Numbered from the stretch's first letter, positions 39,808-49,109 are shown. The stretch: 64,000 nucleotides of DNA from CBDBCU01 sp965203435 (GCA_965203435.1 CBDBCU010000001.1:483502-547501), one strand, 5' to 3'. Program-made: numbers and translations. The notes: a model not told the origin generated them from the sequence alone.

Positions 39808-41030
39808 ACTGCCAGTTGTCTCCGGACAACATTCTGTACGCCAACGGCCTCTACCGCCTGATTTATGACGGGGTCGGGACGCTGCTGCCCTGCTGGTTGG
39901 CTTATGCCGTGGCCGGGCTGGTCATCATCTTTATGCTGGTCAACGCCGCCTTGCTGGGGGCGGCGGCGGTCACTTGGACGGAACGGCGGTTGCTGGGCCG
40001 GTTTCAGAACCGGGTCGGCCCCAATCGCTGGGGGCCGTTCGGGCTGCTGCAACCCATCGCCGACCTGCTGAAACTGCTGACCAAAGAGGATTTGACTCCG
40101 GCCGGGGCCGACCGCATCGTCTTTGCCCTGGCCCCGGTAGCGATGATCGCGCCCTTGATCCTGATGACGGCAGTGATACCCTTTGCCCGGGACACGGCAT
40201 TGGCCGGGCTGAATGTGGGCGTCCTCTACCTGCTGGCGGTCAGTTCCCTGACCACCGTGGCTATCTTTATGGCCGGCTGGGCCTCGAACAACCGCTATGC
40301 CATGTTCGGGGCGGCCCGGGCGGTGGCGGTGCTAATCAGCTACGAAGTGCCGGTAGTGCTGTCTCTGCTGGGGGTGGTGATGGTAGCCGGGTCAATGTCG
40401 TTGGGCGATGTGGTGGCGGCCCAGGGATTGCCTTTCCTGTTGGTGCAGCCGCTGGCCTTTTTCGTCTTTCTAGCCGGAATGTCCGCCGAGCTGAATCGGA
40501 CGCCCTTTGATGTGGCCGAGGCCGAGTCGGAAATCATTGCCGGCTATCATACCGAATACAGCGGCATCAAGTTTGCGCTGATTCAGGCCGCCGAGTTCGG
40601 CGGGGTAGCGGTAGTATCCGCCATTATCGCTACCCTGTTTCTGGGCGGCTGGAACGGCCCCTGGTCGGAATATCTGGGCGGGCTGTGGTTTCTACTCAAG
40701 ACCGGCGTAGTCGTGTTTCTGTTCATCTGGATCCGGGCGACCTATCCCCGGCTGCGGATTGACCAGATAATGGCTTTTTCTTGGAAGTTTCTGCTGCCGC
40801 TGAGCCTGATTAACCTGCTGGCGGTCAGCTTGGAAGTATTTTTCCTGCGAGACGCCGCCGGGCGGTTGTCGACCGGGGATTTGGGTATAATGGCCGGGAT
40901 AAACATCGGGGTAACGGTGGCGGCCATTGCCTTGTTCGGCCGGCTAATCAGCAGCCGGGTAACTTTTACCGCCAGCGGCAACCGCCAGGGGCAACCGGCC
41001 AATCCGGTTTTGTCCGGCATTGAGGGGTAA
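39804..41030 (+). CDS. nuoH: NADH-quinone oxidoreductase subunit H
   Basis: A 408-residue membrane subunit joining the quinone site to the proton-pumping arm, with about eight helices. ERRLLGRFQNRVGPNRWGPFGLLQPIADLLKLLTKED and LAGMSAELNRTPFDVAEAESEIIAGYHTEYSG are the signature blocks. Start is GTG 39804 with GGAGG upstream, overlapping the nuoD stop. The C-terminus is longer than usual and leads close to nuoI. Confidence 0.95.
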   Translation: MNCQLSPDNILYANGLYRLIYDGVGTLLPCWLAYAVAGLVIIFMLVNAALLGAAAVTWTERRLLGRFQNRVGPNRWGPFGLLQPIADLLKLLTKEDLTPAGADRIVFALAPVAMIAPLILMTAVIPFARDTALAGLNVGVLYLLAVSSLTTVAIFMAGWASNNRYAMFGAARAVAVLISYEVPVVLSLLGVVMVAGSMSLGDVVAAQGLPFLLVQPLAFFVFLAGMSAELNRTPFDVAEAESEIIAGYHTEYSGIKFALIQAAEFGGVAVVSAIIATLFLGGWNGPWSEYLGGLWFLLKTGVVVFLFIWIRATYPRLRIDQIMAFSWKFLLPLSLINLLAVSLEVFFLRDAAGRLSTGDLGIMAGINIGVTVAAIALFGRLISSRVTFTASGNRQGQPANPVLSGIEG

Positions 41031-41036
41031 GCGAAA

Positions 41037-41717
41037 ATGTACGGATTGGCTATGGCCAAGGGTCTGCTGGTAACGCTGAAAAACCTGACCCGCAAACCCT
41101 TTACCATCCAATATCCCGAGGAGCGGGCGCAGCAGCATCCCCGGTTCCGGGGGGAGGAGTTTGCCTGGTACGAGGAGCGGTGTACCGGTTGCGCCTCCTG
41201 CGCCAAATACTGCCCCCTGGGGATCATCAAAATCGTCACCAGTCCCAGCGGCACGGCCCCGCAGCAGGGGGACAAGTACCGGCTGGAGGTATTTGACATC
41301 GAGCTGCAACGGTGTATGTTCTGCGGGCTGTGCGTGGAAGCCTGCCCCTATGACGCCCTGTTTATGGGCAGCGGCTTTGAGCAGGGGCAATACAGCCGCA
41401 AGGATATGGTCATCACCATTGACCAGTTGCGGCAGGCGGAAAAGCGCCCCAGTTCCTGGTTTCGGCCGCAGCTGGAGGGCTTGGCTCCGGAGCGGCAGGA
41501 AAGCCGGGACGGACAAATCAGCCCGGGGGAGGCGCAGGTCGGCTATGACCCGCGCGGCGGCCCGCCGCTGGGCTGGCGGGAAGTAGGCCGGGAAAGCTGG
41601 CGTTGGCATCGGCGGGAAAAGGCCGGGATGCGGCTGGAACCGGAATCCGGCCCGGCGGCCGACCGGGGGGACGACAGTGGCGCCGGCGGCGGCGAAACTA
41701 GGGCGGAGCAAGCCTGA
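41037..41717 (+). CDS. nuoI: NADH-quinone oxidoreductase subunit I
   Basis: A 226-residue ferredoxin-like subunit with two 4Fe-4S clusters: CTGCASCAKYCPLG and CMFCGLCVEACPYDALFMG. These pass electrons to NuoB. The C-terminal 85 residues (from about SWFRPQLEGL on) are a charged, low-complexity extension not usual for NuoI. The TGA is directly followed by the nuoJ ATG. Confidence 0.94.
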   Translation: MYGLAMAKGLLVTLKNLTRKPFTIQYPEERAQQHPRFRGEEFAWYEERCTGCASCAKYCPLGIIKIVTSPSGTAPQQGDKYRLEVFDIELQRCMFCGLCVEACPYDALFMGSGFEQGQYSRKDMVITIDQLRQAEKRPSSWFRPQLEGLAPERQESRDGQISPGEAQVGYDPRGGPPLGWREVGRESWRWHRREKAGMRLEPESGPAADRGDDSGAGGGETRAEQA

Positions 41718-42308
41718 ATGGGGTTTCAGGATGTAGTTTTCTGGATTCTGTCCATCGCTGCCATCGCCGCCGCTTTGGGGGTGGTGCTGGTGCGGGATTT
41801 GTTCCGTTCCGCGCTGCTGCTGGCGGTGGTGTTCGTGGCTGTAGCCGGGTTTTTTGCCCTGCTCAGCGCCGAGTTTCTGGCGGTGGTGCAGGTACTCATC
41901 TATGTGGGGGCGATTTCGGTCCTGTTCATCTTTGCGGTAATGCTGACCCGCAATGTGCCGGAGGGGAATCAACCGAACCGGCTGCAACTGCCGGCGGTGA
42001 TGTTTCCGGCTCTGCTGCTGGCGGCCCTGGTAGTAACGGCGGTGGCGACCGATTGGCAGCCCATCCCGGCGGAGGAACGGGAAAGGGCGGCTCTGACGCA
42101 AACCCAGGCGGTAGGCGCGGCCGAGGGGGACACGCTGGCGGCGGCCGGCTTTCCGGTCGCTACGGACGGGAGGGCGGCGCAACCGGAGGGGTTAGCCGAG
42201 CTGCTGATTGGCCGGTTTGTCCTGCCCTTTGAGGCGGTTTCCCTGCTGCTGCTGGCCGCCCTGATTGGCGGGCTGGCCCTGGCGCGGAGCCGGGGAGGGC
42301 AATCCTGA
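41718..42308 (+). CDS. nuoJ: NADH-quinone oxidoreductase subunit J
   Basis: A 196-residue membrane subunit with five predicted helices. DLFRSALLLAVVFVAVAGFFALLSAEFLAVVQVLIYVGAISVLFIFAVML is the typical NuoJ region. A less conserved stretch (EERERAALTQTQAVGAAEGD) lies between the last helices. It shares one base with nuoK. Confidence 0.93.
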   Translation: MGFQDVVFWILSIAAIAAALGVVLVRDLFRSALLLAVVFVAVAGFFALLSAEFLAVVQVLIYVGAISVLFIFAVMLTRNVPEGNQPNRLQLPAVMFPALLLAALVVTAVATDWQPIPAEERERAALTQTQAVGAAEGDTLAAAGFPVATDGRAAQPEGLAELLIGRFVLPFEAVSLLLLAALIGGLALARSRGGQS

Positions 42309-42637
42309 TGTCCCTGGAAAGTATGCTGATTGTGGCCGCCGTCATTTTTGCCATCGGGCTGTACGGCGTGCTGGCCCGCAGCAATGTCATCGCGGCGTTG
42401 ATGTCGCTGGAGTTAATGTTCAACGCCGTCAACCTTACGGTGGTGGCTCTGGCCCGGTACGCCGCGCCTTTGGCGGTGCGGGAAAACATTGCCAGCGTGC
42501 TGACCGGCCAGGTTTTTGCCATATTCATCATCACCGTGGCGGCGGCGGAGATTGCCCTGGGCCTGGGCATTGTGCTGGCGATGTACCGCAACACCGAGTC
42601 CGTGGATTTGAGCGCCGCCAACCGGCTACGGCACTGA
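42308..42637 (+). CDS. nuoK: NADH-quinone oxidoreductase subunit K
   Basis: A 109-residue, three-helix antiporter-related subunit. GLYGVLARSNVIAALMSLELMFNAVNL contains the conserved Glu in the second helix used in proton transfer, and AAAEIALGLGIVLAMYRN the second. ATG 42308 overlaps the nuoJ stop and has GGGGAGGG upstream. Confidence 0.95.
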   Translation: MSLESMLIVAAVIFAIGLYGVLARSNVIAALMSLELMFNAVNLTVVALARYAAPLAVRENIASVLTGQVFAIFIITVAAAEIALGLGIVLAMYRNTESVDLSAANRLRH

Positions 42638-42645
42638 AAGCAAGT

Positions 42646-42840
42646 ATGTGGATTGAGTTCAAGGGCGCGCCCAACCTGATGCTGGCGGAAATGTGGAAGG
42701 AAGTCCTGGAGGCCGAGGGACTGCCGACCCGCATTCTGCCGGAGGGCGATATTCGGGATTGGGGGGAGCGGGTTCCTTTCCGTATCTATGTTCCCAAGGG
42801 CCGGGAACACGTCGCCGAGGAGATCCTGAGGAAGCTGTAG
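42646..42840 (+). CDS. Small DUF2007-like protein within the nuo operon
   Basis: A 64-residue soluble protein beginning MWIEFKGAPNLMLAEMWKEV and ending REHVAEEILRKL. It resembles small DUF2007-type putative signal-transducing proteins, with a beta-alpha-beta layout (FKGAPNLMLAEMWKEVLEAEGLPTRIL, then FRIYVPKG). It lies between nuoK (8-base gap) and nuoL, whose ATG directly follows its stop, so it must be translated with complex I. Its role is unknown; an assembly or regulatory factor is a guess. Confidence 0.75.
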   Translation: MWIEFKGAPNLMLAEMWKEVLEAEGLPTRILPEGDIRDWGERVPFRIYVPKGREHVAEEILRKL

Positions 42841-44907
42841 ATGGTTACCGAACCGCTGGTCTGGGCGGTTTTTTTCCTGCCGCTGGCCGCCTTTCTGCTG
42901 ATTGCCCTGGGGGTTCGGCCTTTCCTGAACCGCTATGCCCTGGAGCTGAGCGGCGGGATACTGATTGCCGCCCTGGCCCTGGCCTTTATCCTTTCCCTTT
43001 GGCTGCTCTGGCAGGACCAAATCGGCGGCGTTCCGGCCTTTGCGCCGCACCTCTGGCTGGATTTGGGCAGCGCGGCCATTGAGATGGGGCTGCTGCTGGA
43101 TCCGCTGACCCACATTATGCTGGCGGTGGTCAGCGGGGTCAGCCTGCTGGTGCAGATTTATTCCCTGGGCTATATGCGGCATGACCGCAGCGCGGCCCGC
43201 TATTACGCCTATATGGCCCTCTTTACCGCCGCCATGCTGGGGCTGGTGATGTCGGTCAACATCATCCAGCTTTACGCCTTTTGGGAGCTGGTGGGGGTAT
43301 CCTCTTATCTGCTAATCGGGTTCTGGCATGACCGGCCGGCGGCGGCCGCGGCGGCCAAGAAAGCTTTCATCGTTACCCGCATCGGGGATGTGGGGTTTCT
43401 GCTGGCAATCATCTACCTGTTTTTTCAAGCCGACCGGTTTGCGGCGGCCGGGCTGAATCCCCTGCACATCCCGGACCTTTGGCAGGCGGCGCAGCCCTTG
43501 GCGGCCGGCGGGGCCATTCTGGGGGGAGCCGCCTTGACCTGGGTATCCCTGGGCATCTTTGCCGGAGCCGCCGGCAAATCGGGACAATTCCCTTTGCATA
43601 CCTGGCTGCCGGACGCTATGGAAGGGCCAACGCCGGTGAGCGCCTTGATTCATGCCGCTACGATGGTGGCGGCCGGGGTCTTTCTGGTAGCCCGTTTCTA
43701 TCCTTTGTTTCAGGAAAGCCGGGAAGCCTTGACCGTGGTGGCGCTGATTGGCGGGTTCACCGCTTTTATGGCGGCCACTTTGGGCCTGGTGATGAACGAT
43801 ATAAAGCGGGTGATGGCTTATTCCACGGTCAGCCAGTTGGGATATATGATGGCGGCCTTGGGGATGGGGGCTTTTGGCCCGGCTTTGTTCCACCTGTTCA
43901 CCCATGCCTTTTTCAAGGCGCTGCTGTTTCTGGGGGCGGGCAGCGTCAATCATGCCAGCGGCACCTTTAATATGCGCTATATGGGCGGGCTGCGCCGGGA
44001 TCTGCCGTGGACTTACGCCCTTACGCTGGTGGGCGGGCTCAGTCTGGTGGGCATCATCCCCTTGGCCGGGTTCTGGAGCAAGGATGAAATTTTGACCGGG
44101 GTCTGGCTGAGCGGCGGGCCGGTCAGCGGGGAAATCGGGCGGCTGGTTTTCGGGCTGCTGCTGGCCGGGGTGCTGCTGACCGCTTTTTACACTTTCCGGA
44201 TGATTTTCCTGACTTTTCATGGCCGGTTTCGCGGCGGCGGCGAGCAGGAAATAGCCGATGCCGCCCTGCGGCGGCAATCGCCGCCGCCATCGGTATCCCC
44301 GGAAGTCCACCGGGGGGAATCTCCCTGGACTATGGTCGGGCCGATGCTGGCCCTCGGCATTGCGGCGGTCGTAGCCGGCTATCTGGCAAACCCGCAGTGG
44401 GTCGAAACCTTAATCCTGATTCCGGGCCACTGGTTCAGCCACTATATCGAGAGCGCGGTGCTGTTCGGACACCCGGAAACGCCGCCATTCAACTTTGCCC
44501 TGGCCTTGCTGTCCACGGTCGTGGCCGGGGTCGGCATTGGCTTGGCCTGGGTGCTGTACCATTACGGGCCGAACCGCAGCCGGCAGGATTTGCGGCTGGA
44601 GGAGCCGCTGACCCGGGGGCGGCAGCTGCATACCCTCCTTTATCGCAAGTATTTTGCCGACGAGCTGTATGAGGATTGGCTGGTGCGGCGCGGCTTTTAC
44701 CGTTGCCTGGCCGGGGCGGTGGACTGGCTGGACCGCAACGGCGTGGACCGCTTGGTGGACTTTACTGCCGGCGTCTTTCGTAATGCCGGCCGGCCGCTGG
44801 CGCAACTTCAGACCGGGCAGGTGCAGCTGTACGGGGCGGTCATCGTGCTGGGCGGCGTGCTGATTCTGGTGGGCTACCTGATTTTCGGGGCCGGGCTGCG
44901 AGGTTAG
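42841..44907 (+). CDS. nuoL: NADH-quinone oxidoreductase subunit L
   Basis: A 688-residue antiporter-like proton-pumping subunit with about 16 helices. YMRHDRSAARYYAYMALFTAAMLGLVMS, FWELVGVSSYLLIGFWHDRP, KSGQFPLHTWLPDAMEGPTPVSALIHAATMVAAGVFL and KRVMAYSTVSQLGYMMAALG are hallmarks, with the pumping Glu and Lys in FWELVG and KSGQ. The C-terminus carries the lateral helix region. It starts directly after the small upstream gene. Confidence 0.96.
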   Translation: MVTEPLVWAVFFLPLAAFLLIALGVRPFLNRYALELSGGILIAALALAFILSLWLLWQDQIGGVPAFAPHLWLDLGSAAIEMGLLLDPLTHIMLAVVSGVSLLVQIYSLGYMRHDRSAARYYAYMALFTAAMLGLVMSVNIIQLYAFWELVGVSSYLLIGFWHDRPAAAAAAKKAFIVTRIGDVGFLLAIIYLFFQADRFAAAGLNPLHIPDLWQAAQPLAAGGAILGGAALTWVSLGIFAGAAGKSGQFPLHTWLPDAMEGPTPVSALIHAATMVAAGVFLVARFYPLFQESREALTVVALIGGFTAFMAATLGLVMNDIKRVMAYSTVSQLGYMMAALGMGAFGPALFHLFTHAFFKALLFLGAGSVNHASGTFNMRYMGGLRRDLPWTYALTLVGGLSLVGIIPLAGFWSKDEILTGVWLSGGPVSGEIGRLVFGLLLAGVLLTAFYTFRMIFLTFHGRFRGGGEQEIADAALRRQSPPPSVSPEVHRGESPWTMVGPMLALGIAAVVAGYLANPQWVETLILIPGHWFSHYIESAVLFGHPETPPFNFALALLSTVVAGVGIGLAWVLYHYGPNRSRQDLRLEEPLTRGRQLHTLLYRKYFADELYEDWLVRRGFYRCLAGAVDWLDRNGVDRLVDFTAGVFRNAGRPLAQLQTGQVQLYGAVIVLGGVLILVGYLIFGAGLRG

Positions 44908-44910
44908 CGG

Positions 44911-46461
44911 ATGTACGCGGGGCCGGGACTGCTCACCCTTACCGTGTTCCTGCCGGCGGCCGGGGCCTTGGTCATCTTGACCCTGCTGCGGCAGAAGCGG
45001 GTTATCCGGGGCTTTGCCTTTGGGGTCGGGTTGCTGGATCTGCTGCTGGCCCTGGGGGTGTTCCTGCTCTTTGACCGCAGCGGCGCGGCGGCCCGTTTCC
45101 AACTGGTGGATCGTTTCCATTGGATCAGCGGCGAAACCCTGAACGCCAGTTATTTCCTAGGGGTGGACGGTCTGAGCGCGCCGCTGGTGCTACTAACCGG
45201 CCTGCTGGGGTTCTGCGCCATCATCGTATCCTGGCGCATCAGCTTTCGGGTGCGGGAGTATTTCATCTGGCTGCTGCTGCTGCAAACGGCGGTAATGGGC
45301 GTCTTTACCGCGCTGGATTTTCTGCTGTTTTTCCTGTTCTGGGAGCTGGAACTGGCGCCGATGTATATGCTGATTGCCACTTGGGGAACTGGCCGCAAGG
45401 AATACTCGGCGATGAAGTTCCTCATCTTTACCATCCTGGGCAGCGCCTTTATGCTGGTGGCGATTGTCGCCGTTTTCCTGAGCCAGCCGGACGGTTCCTT
45501 TGATATGACCCGCTTGGTGGAACCGGGTTCGATGTTGACCAGCGCCGGGGCGGTATTGCCGCTGGGGCTGCTGTTCTGGCTTTTCTTTGCCGCTTTTGCC
45601 ATCAAACTGCCGACTTGGCCGGTGCATACCTGGCTGCCGGATGCCCATACCGACGCGCCCACGGCGGCCAGCGTAATGCTGGCCGGGGTAATGCTGAAAA
45701 TGGGCGGCTACGGCCTGCTGCGGGTCAACGCGGGAATGTTTCCGGAGCAGGTAACGGCCTTTGCCTGGGCGATAATCGCTTTGGGGGTAATCAGCGTTCT
45801 GTACGGGGCGGTGGTTACGATCCGGCAGACCGACTTGAAACGGCTGATTGCCAATTCCAGCGTCAGCCACATGGGATTGGTGCTGGTAGGCATCGGTTCG
45901 GTGGGAACGGCGGCCGGGGAACTGAACGCCGCGGGGCTGAACGGGGCGGCTTTGCAATTGTTCACCCACGGTACCATTACCGGCCTGCTGTTCGCGGGGG
46001 TGGGCCTGATTTATGACAAGGCGCATACCCGCTACATCCCGGATCTGGGCGGCTTGGCCGGGCGGATGCCATTGGCGGCCCTGGCCCTGGCGATTGCCGG
46101 GTTCGCGTCTTTGGGCCTGCCGGGGTTGAGCGGGTTTGCGGCGGAAGTGCTGGTATTTTTTGGCGGATTCCGGGCCTATCCCTGGCCGACGGCCCTGGCG
46201 GTGCTGGGCATCATTCTGGCGGCCGGCTATATCCTGTGGATGCTGGAGCGGGCCCTGTTCGGCCCGACCCGGGAACGCTTTGCTGACTTGACCGATGCCT
46301 CGCCGCTGGAAGCGACGCCGCTGGCGCTGCTGGCAATCAGCATCATCGTGGTGGGCGTCTATCCGGCAATCCTTACCGATGTTTTCAATGCCGGCATTGC
46401 GCCCATAGTGGAAGCCATCAACCAGGGGATAGCGGCCGCTCCGGCGGGCGTTTCCCGGTAA
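44911..46461 (+). CDS. nuoM: NADH-quinone oxidoreductase subunit M
   Basis: A 516-residue antiporter-like subunit, 14 helices expected. FLLFFLFWELELAPMYMLIATWG, KLPTWPVHTWLPDAHTDAPTAASVMLAGVMLKMGGYGLLR and KRLIANSSVSHMGLVLVGIG are typical. It follows nuoL by 3 bases and shares its role in proton translocation. Confidence 0.96.
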   Translation: MYAGPGLLTLTVFLPAAGALVILTLLRQKRVIRGFAFGVGLLDLLLALGVFLLFDRSGAAARFQLVDRFHWISGETLNASYFLGVDGLSAPLVLLTGLLGFCAIIVSWRISFRVREYFIWLLLLQTAVMGVFTALDFLLFFLFWELELAPMYMLIATWGTGRKEYSAMKFLIFTILGSAFMLVAIVAVFLSQPDGSFDMTRLVEPGSMLTSAGAVLPLGLLFWLFFAAFAIKLPTWPVHTWLPDAHTDAPTAASVMLAGVMLKMGGYGLLRVNAGMFPEQVTAFAWAIIALGVISVLYGAVVTIRQTDLKRLIANSSVSHMGLVLVGIGSVGTAAGELNAAGLNGAALQLFTHGTITGLLFAGVGLIYDKAHTRYIPDLGGLAGRMPLAALALAIAGFASLGLPGLSGFAAEVLVFFGGFRAYPWPTALAVLGIILAAGYILWMLERALFGPTRERFADLTDASPLEATPLALLAISIIVVGVYPAILTDVFNAGIAPIVEAINQGIAAAPAGVSR

Positions 46462-46476
46462 GGGCGGGCCTGACTT

Positions 46477-48102
46477 ATGTCCCTGCAAGACCTGTACCTC
46501 ATATCGCCGCAGTTGGCGATGGCCGGGCTGGGTATCCTGGTCATCCTGCTGGACTTGCTGACCGGCCGCAAGGGTTGGCTCGCCGTCGTGGCCTTTATCG
46601 GATTGGCCGCGCCTCTGGCCTTGACCCTGTCCCAACTGTATCAATTGGGGGCATGGGACTTGTCGGCCGGCTTGGCCGGCGGCGCGGGGATGGGCAATCT
46701 GACGCCGGCGGACAGCATCCTGGCGGGCAGCCTGGCCGTGGACCGGTTCGGCCTGTTCTTTAACCTGCTGGTTATCGCCGCCGCCGGGCTGGTAATTCCG
46801 GCGGCCGTGGATTATGTAAATCGGCTGACCCGGATGCCGGGGGAGTTTTACGGGCTGCTGCTGCTGTCGGCCAGCGGGATGATGCTGCTGGCCTCGGCAG
46901 CGGAACTGATAACCATTTATGTAGCCCTGGAGTTGACGACCCTGCCGCTGGTGGCGTTAGCCGCTTTCTTGCGAAATACCCCGTCCGGGGAAGCCGGGAT
47001 GAAGTTCCTGATTATCGGGGCCATCAGTTCCGCTTTGACTTTGTACGGGATGGCGCTGATTTTCGGCTACACCGGCAGTACCACTCTGGCGGGAATAGCG
47101 GTCGGGATTCAGCAGGCCGGCGGCGATCCCGGATTTCCCTTTGGCAGTTATGCTTTGCTGGTGGGCTTGGCCCTGGTGACCGTGGGCATCGCTTTCAAGT
47201 TGTCGGCGGCGCCGTCGCATATGTGGGCGCCGGATGTGTACGAAGGGGCGCCCACGCCGCTGGTGGCTTTCCTGTCGGTAGCCAGCAAGGCCGTGGCCTT
47301 TGCCCTGCTGCTGCGGGTAATTTATACCGCTTTCCCGGAGGTAGCCGGCGATTGGGCTTTGGCCCTGGCGGGATTGGCGGCCATATCGATGACCCTGGGC
47401 AACCTGGTCGCCATCACCCAAAGCAACATCCGGCGGCTTTTCGGCTACAGTACCATTGCCCACGCCGGCTATATTCTGGTGGGTGTGGCGGCGGTAGGGG
47501 CAATGGGAAGGGAGGGCGGCGCGGCCGGCGGGGCTACTTTTGGCCCCAGCAGCGTGCTTTTCTATCTGGCGGCCTACACCGCCGCCAACCTGACCGCTTT
47601 TTTCGCCATCCTGGCCATCGGGCGGCGCATTGGCAGCGACCAGATTGAGGATTATGCCGGGATGCTGCGCCGCGCGCCTTTGCCGGCCATTGCCCTGGCG
47701 CTGGCGCTGTTGGCGCTGATTGGGGCGCCGCCCACCGGCCTATTTTTTGCCAAGATTTATGTCTTTATGGCGGCGGTGCAGAACGGCTTGGCTTGGCTGG
47801 CGATATTGGGCGTCATCAACAGCGTAATTTCCGCTTACTACTACATCAAAATCATCCGGGTAATGTTCCTGCTGCCGCCGCCGGAAAAGCCGGCGGCAGC
47901 GGCGGAAACCGGGGCTGAGGGGGAATCCACTGAAACCGGAGCGGATGGGGAACCGGAGCCTAGCCCGGGCTGGGCTACCCGGCTGACCGAGGCAATGATG
48001 GGGATAGCCGCCCTGGCCACGGTAGCCTTGGGCCTGGCCCCCGGCCCGCTGCTGACGGCGGCGGAAAGGGCGGTGGCGGGACTGCTGGGGGTGGGGATTT
48101 AA
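46477..48102 (+). CDS. nuoN: NADH-quinone oxidoreductase subunit N
   Basis: A 541-residue antiporter-like subunit, last gene of the operon. YVALELTTLPLVALAAFLRNTPSGEAGMKFLIIGAISSALTLYG, KLSAAPSHMWAPDVYEGAPTPLVAFLSVASKAVAF and RRLFGYSTIAHAGYILVG are typical. Near the C-terminus, a Glu/Ala/Pro-rich linker (EKPAAAAETGAEGESTETG) interrupts the last loop before the final helix. No nuoE, nuoF or nuoG is in the operon. Confidence 0.95.
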   Translation: MSLQDLYLISPQLAMAGLGILVILLDLLTGRKGWLAVVAFIGLAAPLALTLSQLYQLGAWDLSAGLAGGAGMGNLTPADSILAGSLAVDRFGLFFNLLVIAAAGLVIPAAVDYVNRLTRMPGEFYGLLLLSASGMMLLASAAELITIYVALELTTLPLVALAAFLRNTPSGEAGMKFLIIGAISSALTLYGMALIFGYTGSTTLAGIAVGIQQAGGDPGFPFGSYALLVGLALVTVGIAFKLSAAPSHMWAPDVYEGAPTPLVAFLSVASKAVAFALLLRVIYTAFPEVAGDWALALAGLAAISMTLGNLVAITQSNIRRLFGYSTIAHAGYILVGVAAVGAMGREGGAAGGATFGPSSVLFYLAAYTAANLTAFFAILAIGRRIGSDQIEDYAGMLRRAPLPAIALALALLALIGAPPTGLFFAKIYVFMAAVQNGLAWLAILGVINSVISAYYYIKIIRVMFLLPPPEKPAAAAETGAEGESTETGADGEPEPSPGWATRLTEAMMGIAALATVALGLAPGPLLTAAERAVAGLLGVGI

Positions 48103-48129
48103 GGCGGCGGCAACAATCAACGGCCGGAA

Positions 48130-48612
48130 CTAGGCATTATCAGCACTGCGCTGCCGCGCCGCCCGGCGGTTGCGCGCGCCATAAACGAACACACCGGCCA
48201 AACCGGTAAGGTTGATGCCGGCCAAAGTCAAGCCGGCCCAATCATGCCCGTTGGCGATGAGGTAAATGCTGCCGCCGATGGTCAATAGGGAGAGGGTCAA
48301 GCCGGAAGCAATGCCCAAGGAAGCCCGGCGCGCGTCGCTGGCGGCAACTTGCCGGTCCAGGTCAAGGATAATGCCCGACTGTTCCAGCATTATCCGTTCC
48401 TGACCGTGTTGATGGCTTTGCTCCCGTTCCAGTATCTCAAAGATACGATTGGCCGCCCCAGGGAGTATTTCCTCGTAGCGTTGCAAATCGCCCGGAGCCG
48501 GCAAGGGAGCAGACCAAGCAACCGCTTGGATACTTACAATTTCCGGGGGCCGGCCCTCTAGGCCGGATTCCTCGGCAATGGGATTCAGGGGATTTTCCTG
48601 GCTTTCGTTCAT
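48130..48612 (-). CDS. DUF2335 domain membrane protein
   Basis: A 160-residue protein matching DUF2335: SAPLPAPGDLQRYEEILPGAANRIFEILEREQSHQHGQE, then two transmembrane helices (LGIASGLTLSLLTIGGSIYLIA and WAGLTLAGINLTGLAGVFVYG) and a basic C-terminus. The family has no known function, though it is often found with phage or defence genes. Its ATG overlaps the stop of the upstream gene (ATGA), so they are one unit. Confidence 0.75.
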   Translation of the reverse strand: MNESQENPLNPIAEESGLEGRPPEIVSIQAVAWSAPLPAPGDLQRYEEILPGAANRIFEILEREQSHQHGQERIMLEQSGIILDLDRQVAASDARRASLGIASGLTLSLLTIGGSIYLIANGHDWAGLTLAGINLTGLAGVFVYGARNRRAARQRSADNA

Positions 48613-48959
48613 TCGACCTCGGCAGCGGAGGGGCGGCTATCCGGATGGGCAACCTCTTGCTCGCCGCCCATAGCCTCCCGCATATACTGGCCTACCGTCT
48701 GCCAGTAACCCGCGATCGTTTCCGCGGCCGACTTTACGCCGACCGGCGGGGCCACGAGCCGGCCATTCTGAAAGGCGTCGGGGTTCAGGAGGCCCTGCTG
48801 CGTCAACCGGGCCGCCCACTGGGTTGCGGCGACCTTGGCGGCATCCTCCCGGGCCAGCGTACCGCCCAAGTCCAGGATGGAAGCCAGCCCGTCGACAAAG
48901 GAAGTCCGCGGGAAGTCGCAGGGAAAAATTGGACTACGCATATCTACCGGTTTCCGCAT
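48609..48959 (-). CDS. Hypothetical protein paired with the DUF2335 gene
   Basis: A 116-residue soluble protein I do not recognise. SFVDGLASILDLGGTLAREDAAKVAATQWAARLTQQGLLNPDAF and VKSAAETIAGYWQTVGQYMREAMGG should be mainly helical. ATG 48959 follows GGGGGGAT at proper distance; an upstream in-frame start at 49001 is less likely. It is translationally coupled to the DUF2335 membrane protein, so the two may form a soluble/membrane pair. Confidence 0.6.
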   Translation of the reverse strand: MRKPVDMRSPIFPCDFPRTSFVDGLASILDLGGTLAREDAAKVAATQWAARLTQQGLLNPDAFQNGRLVAPPVGVKSAAETIAGYWQTVGQYMREAMGGEQEVAHPDSRPSAAEVE

Positions 48960-49048
48960 TGCGCTATCCCCCCTAATTTCCGGTTGCCGATCAGCAACCA
49001 ATGATGGGATAAGTATAAAGCATTAGGCAAGGCGGCGTCAATATATAT

Positions 49049-49078
49049 TTGACAGCGCCCGGCCGCTAATGCTAGACT
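49049..49078 (+). promoter_or_regulatory. Promoter of nadK
   Basis: A perfect TTGACA (49049-49054) and TAGACT (49073-49078, preceded by TGC) with an 18-base spacer. Confidence 0.65.
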
Positions 49079-49109
49079 GCTCTCCCCGGCTCCGGGGGAT
49101 TTCCGAACT

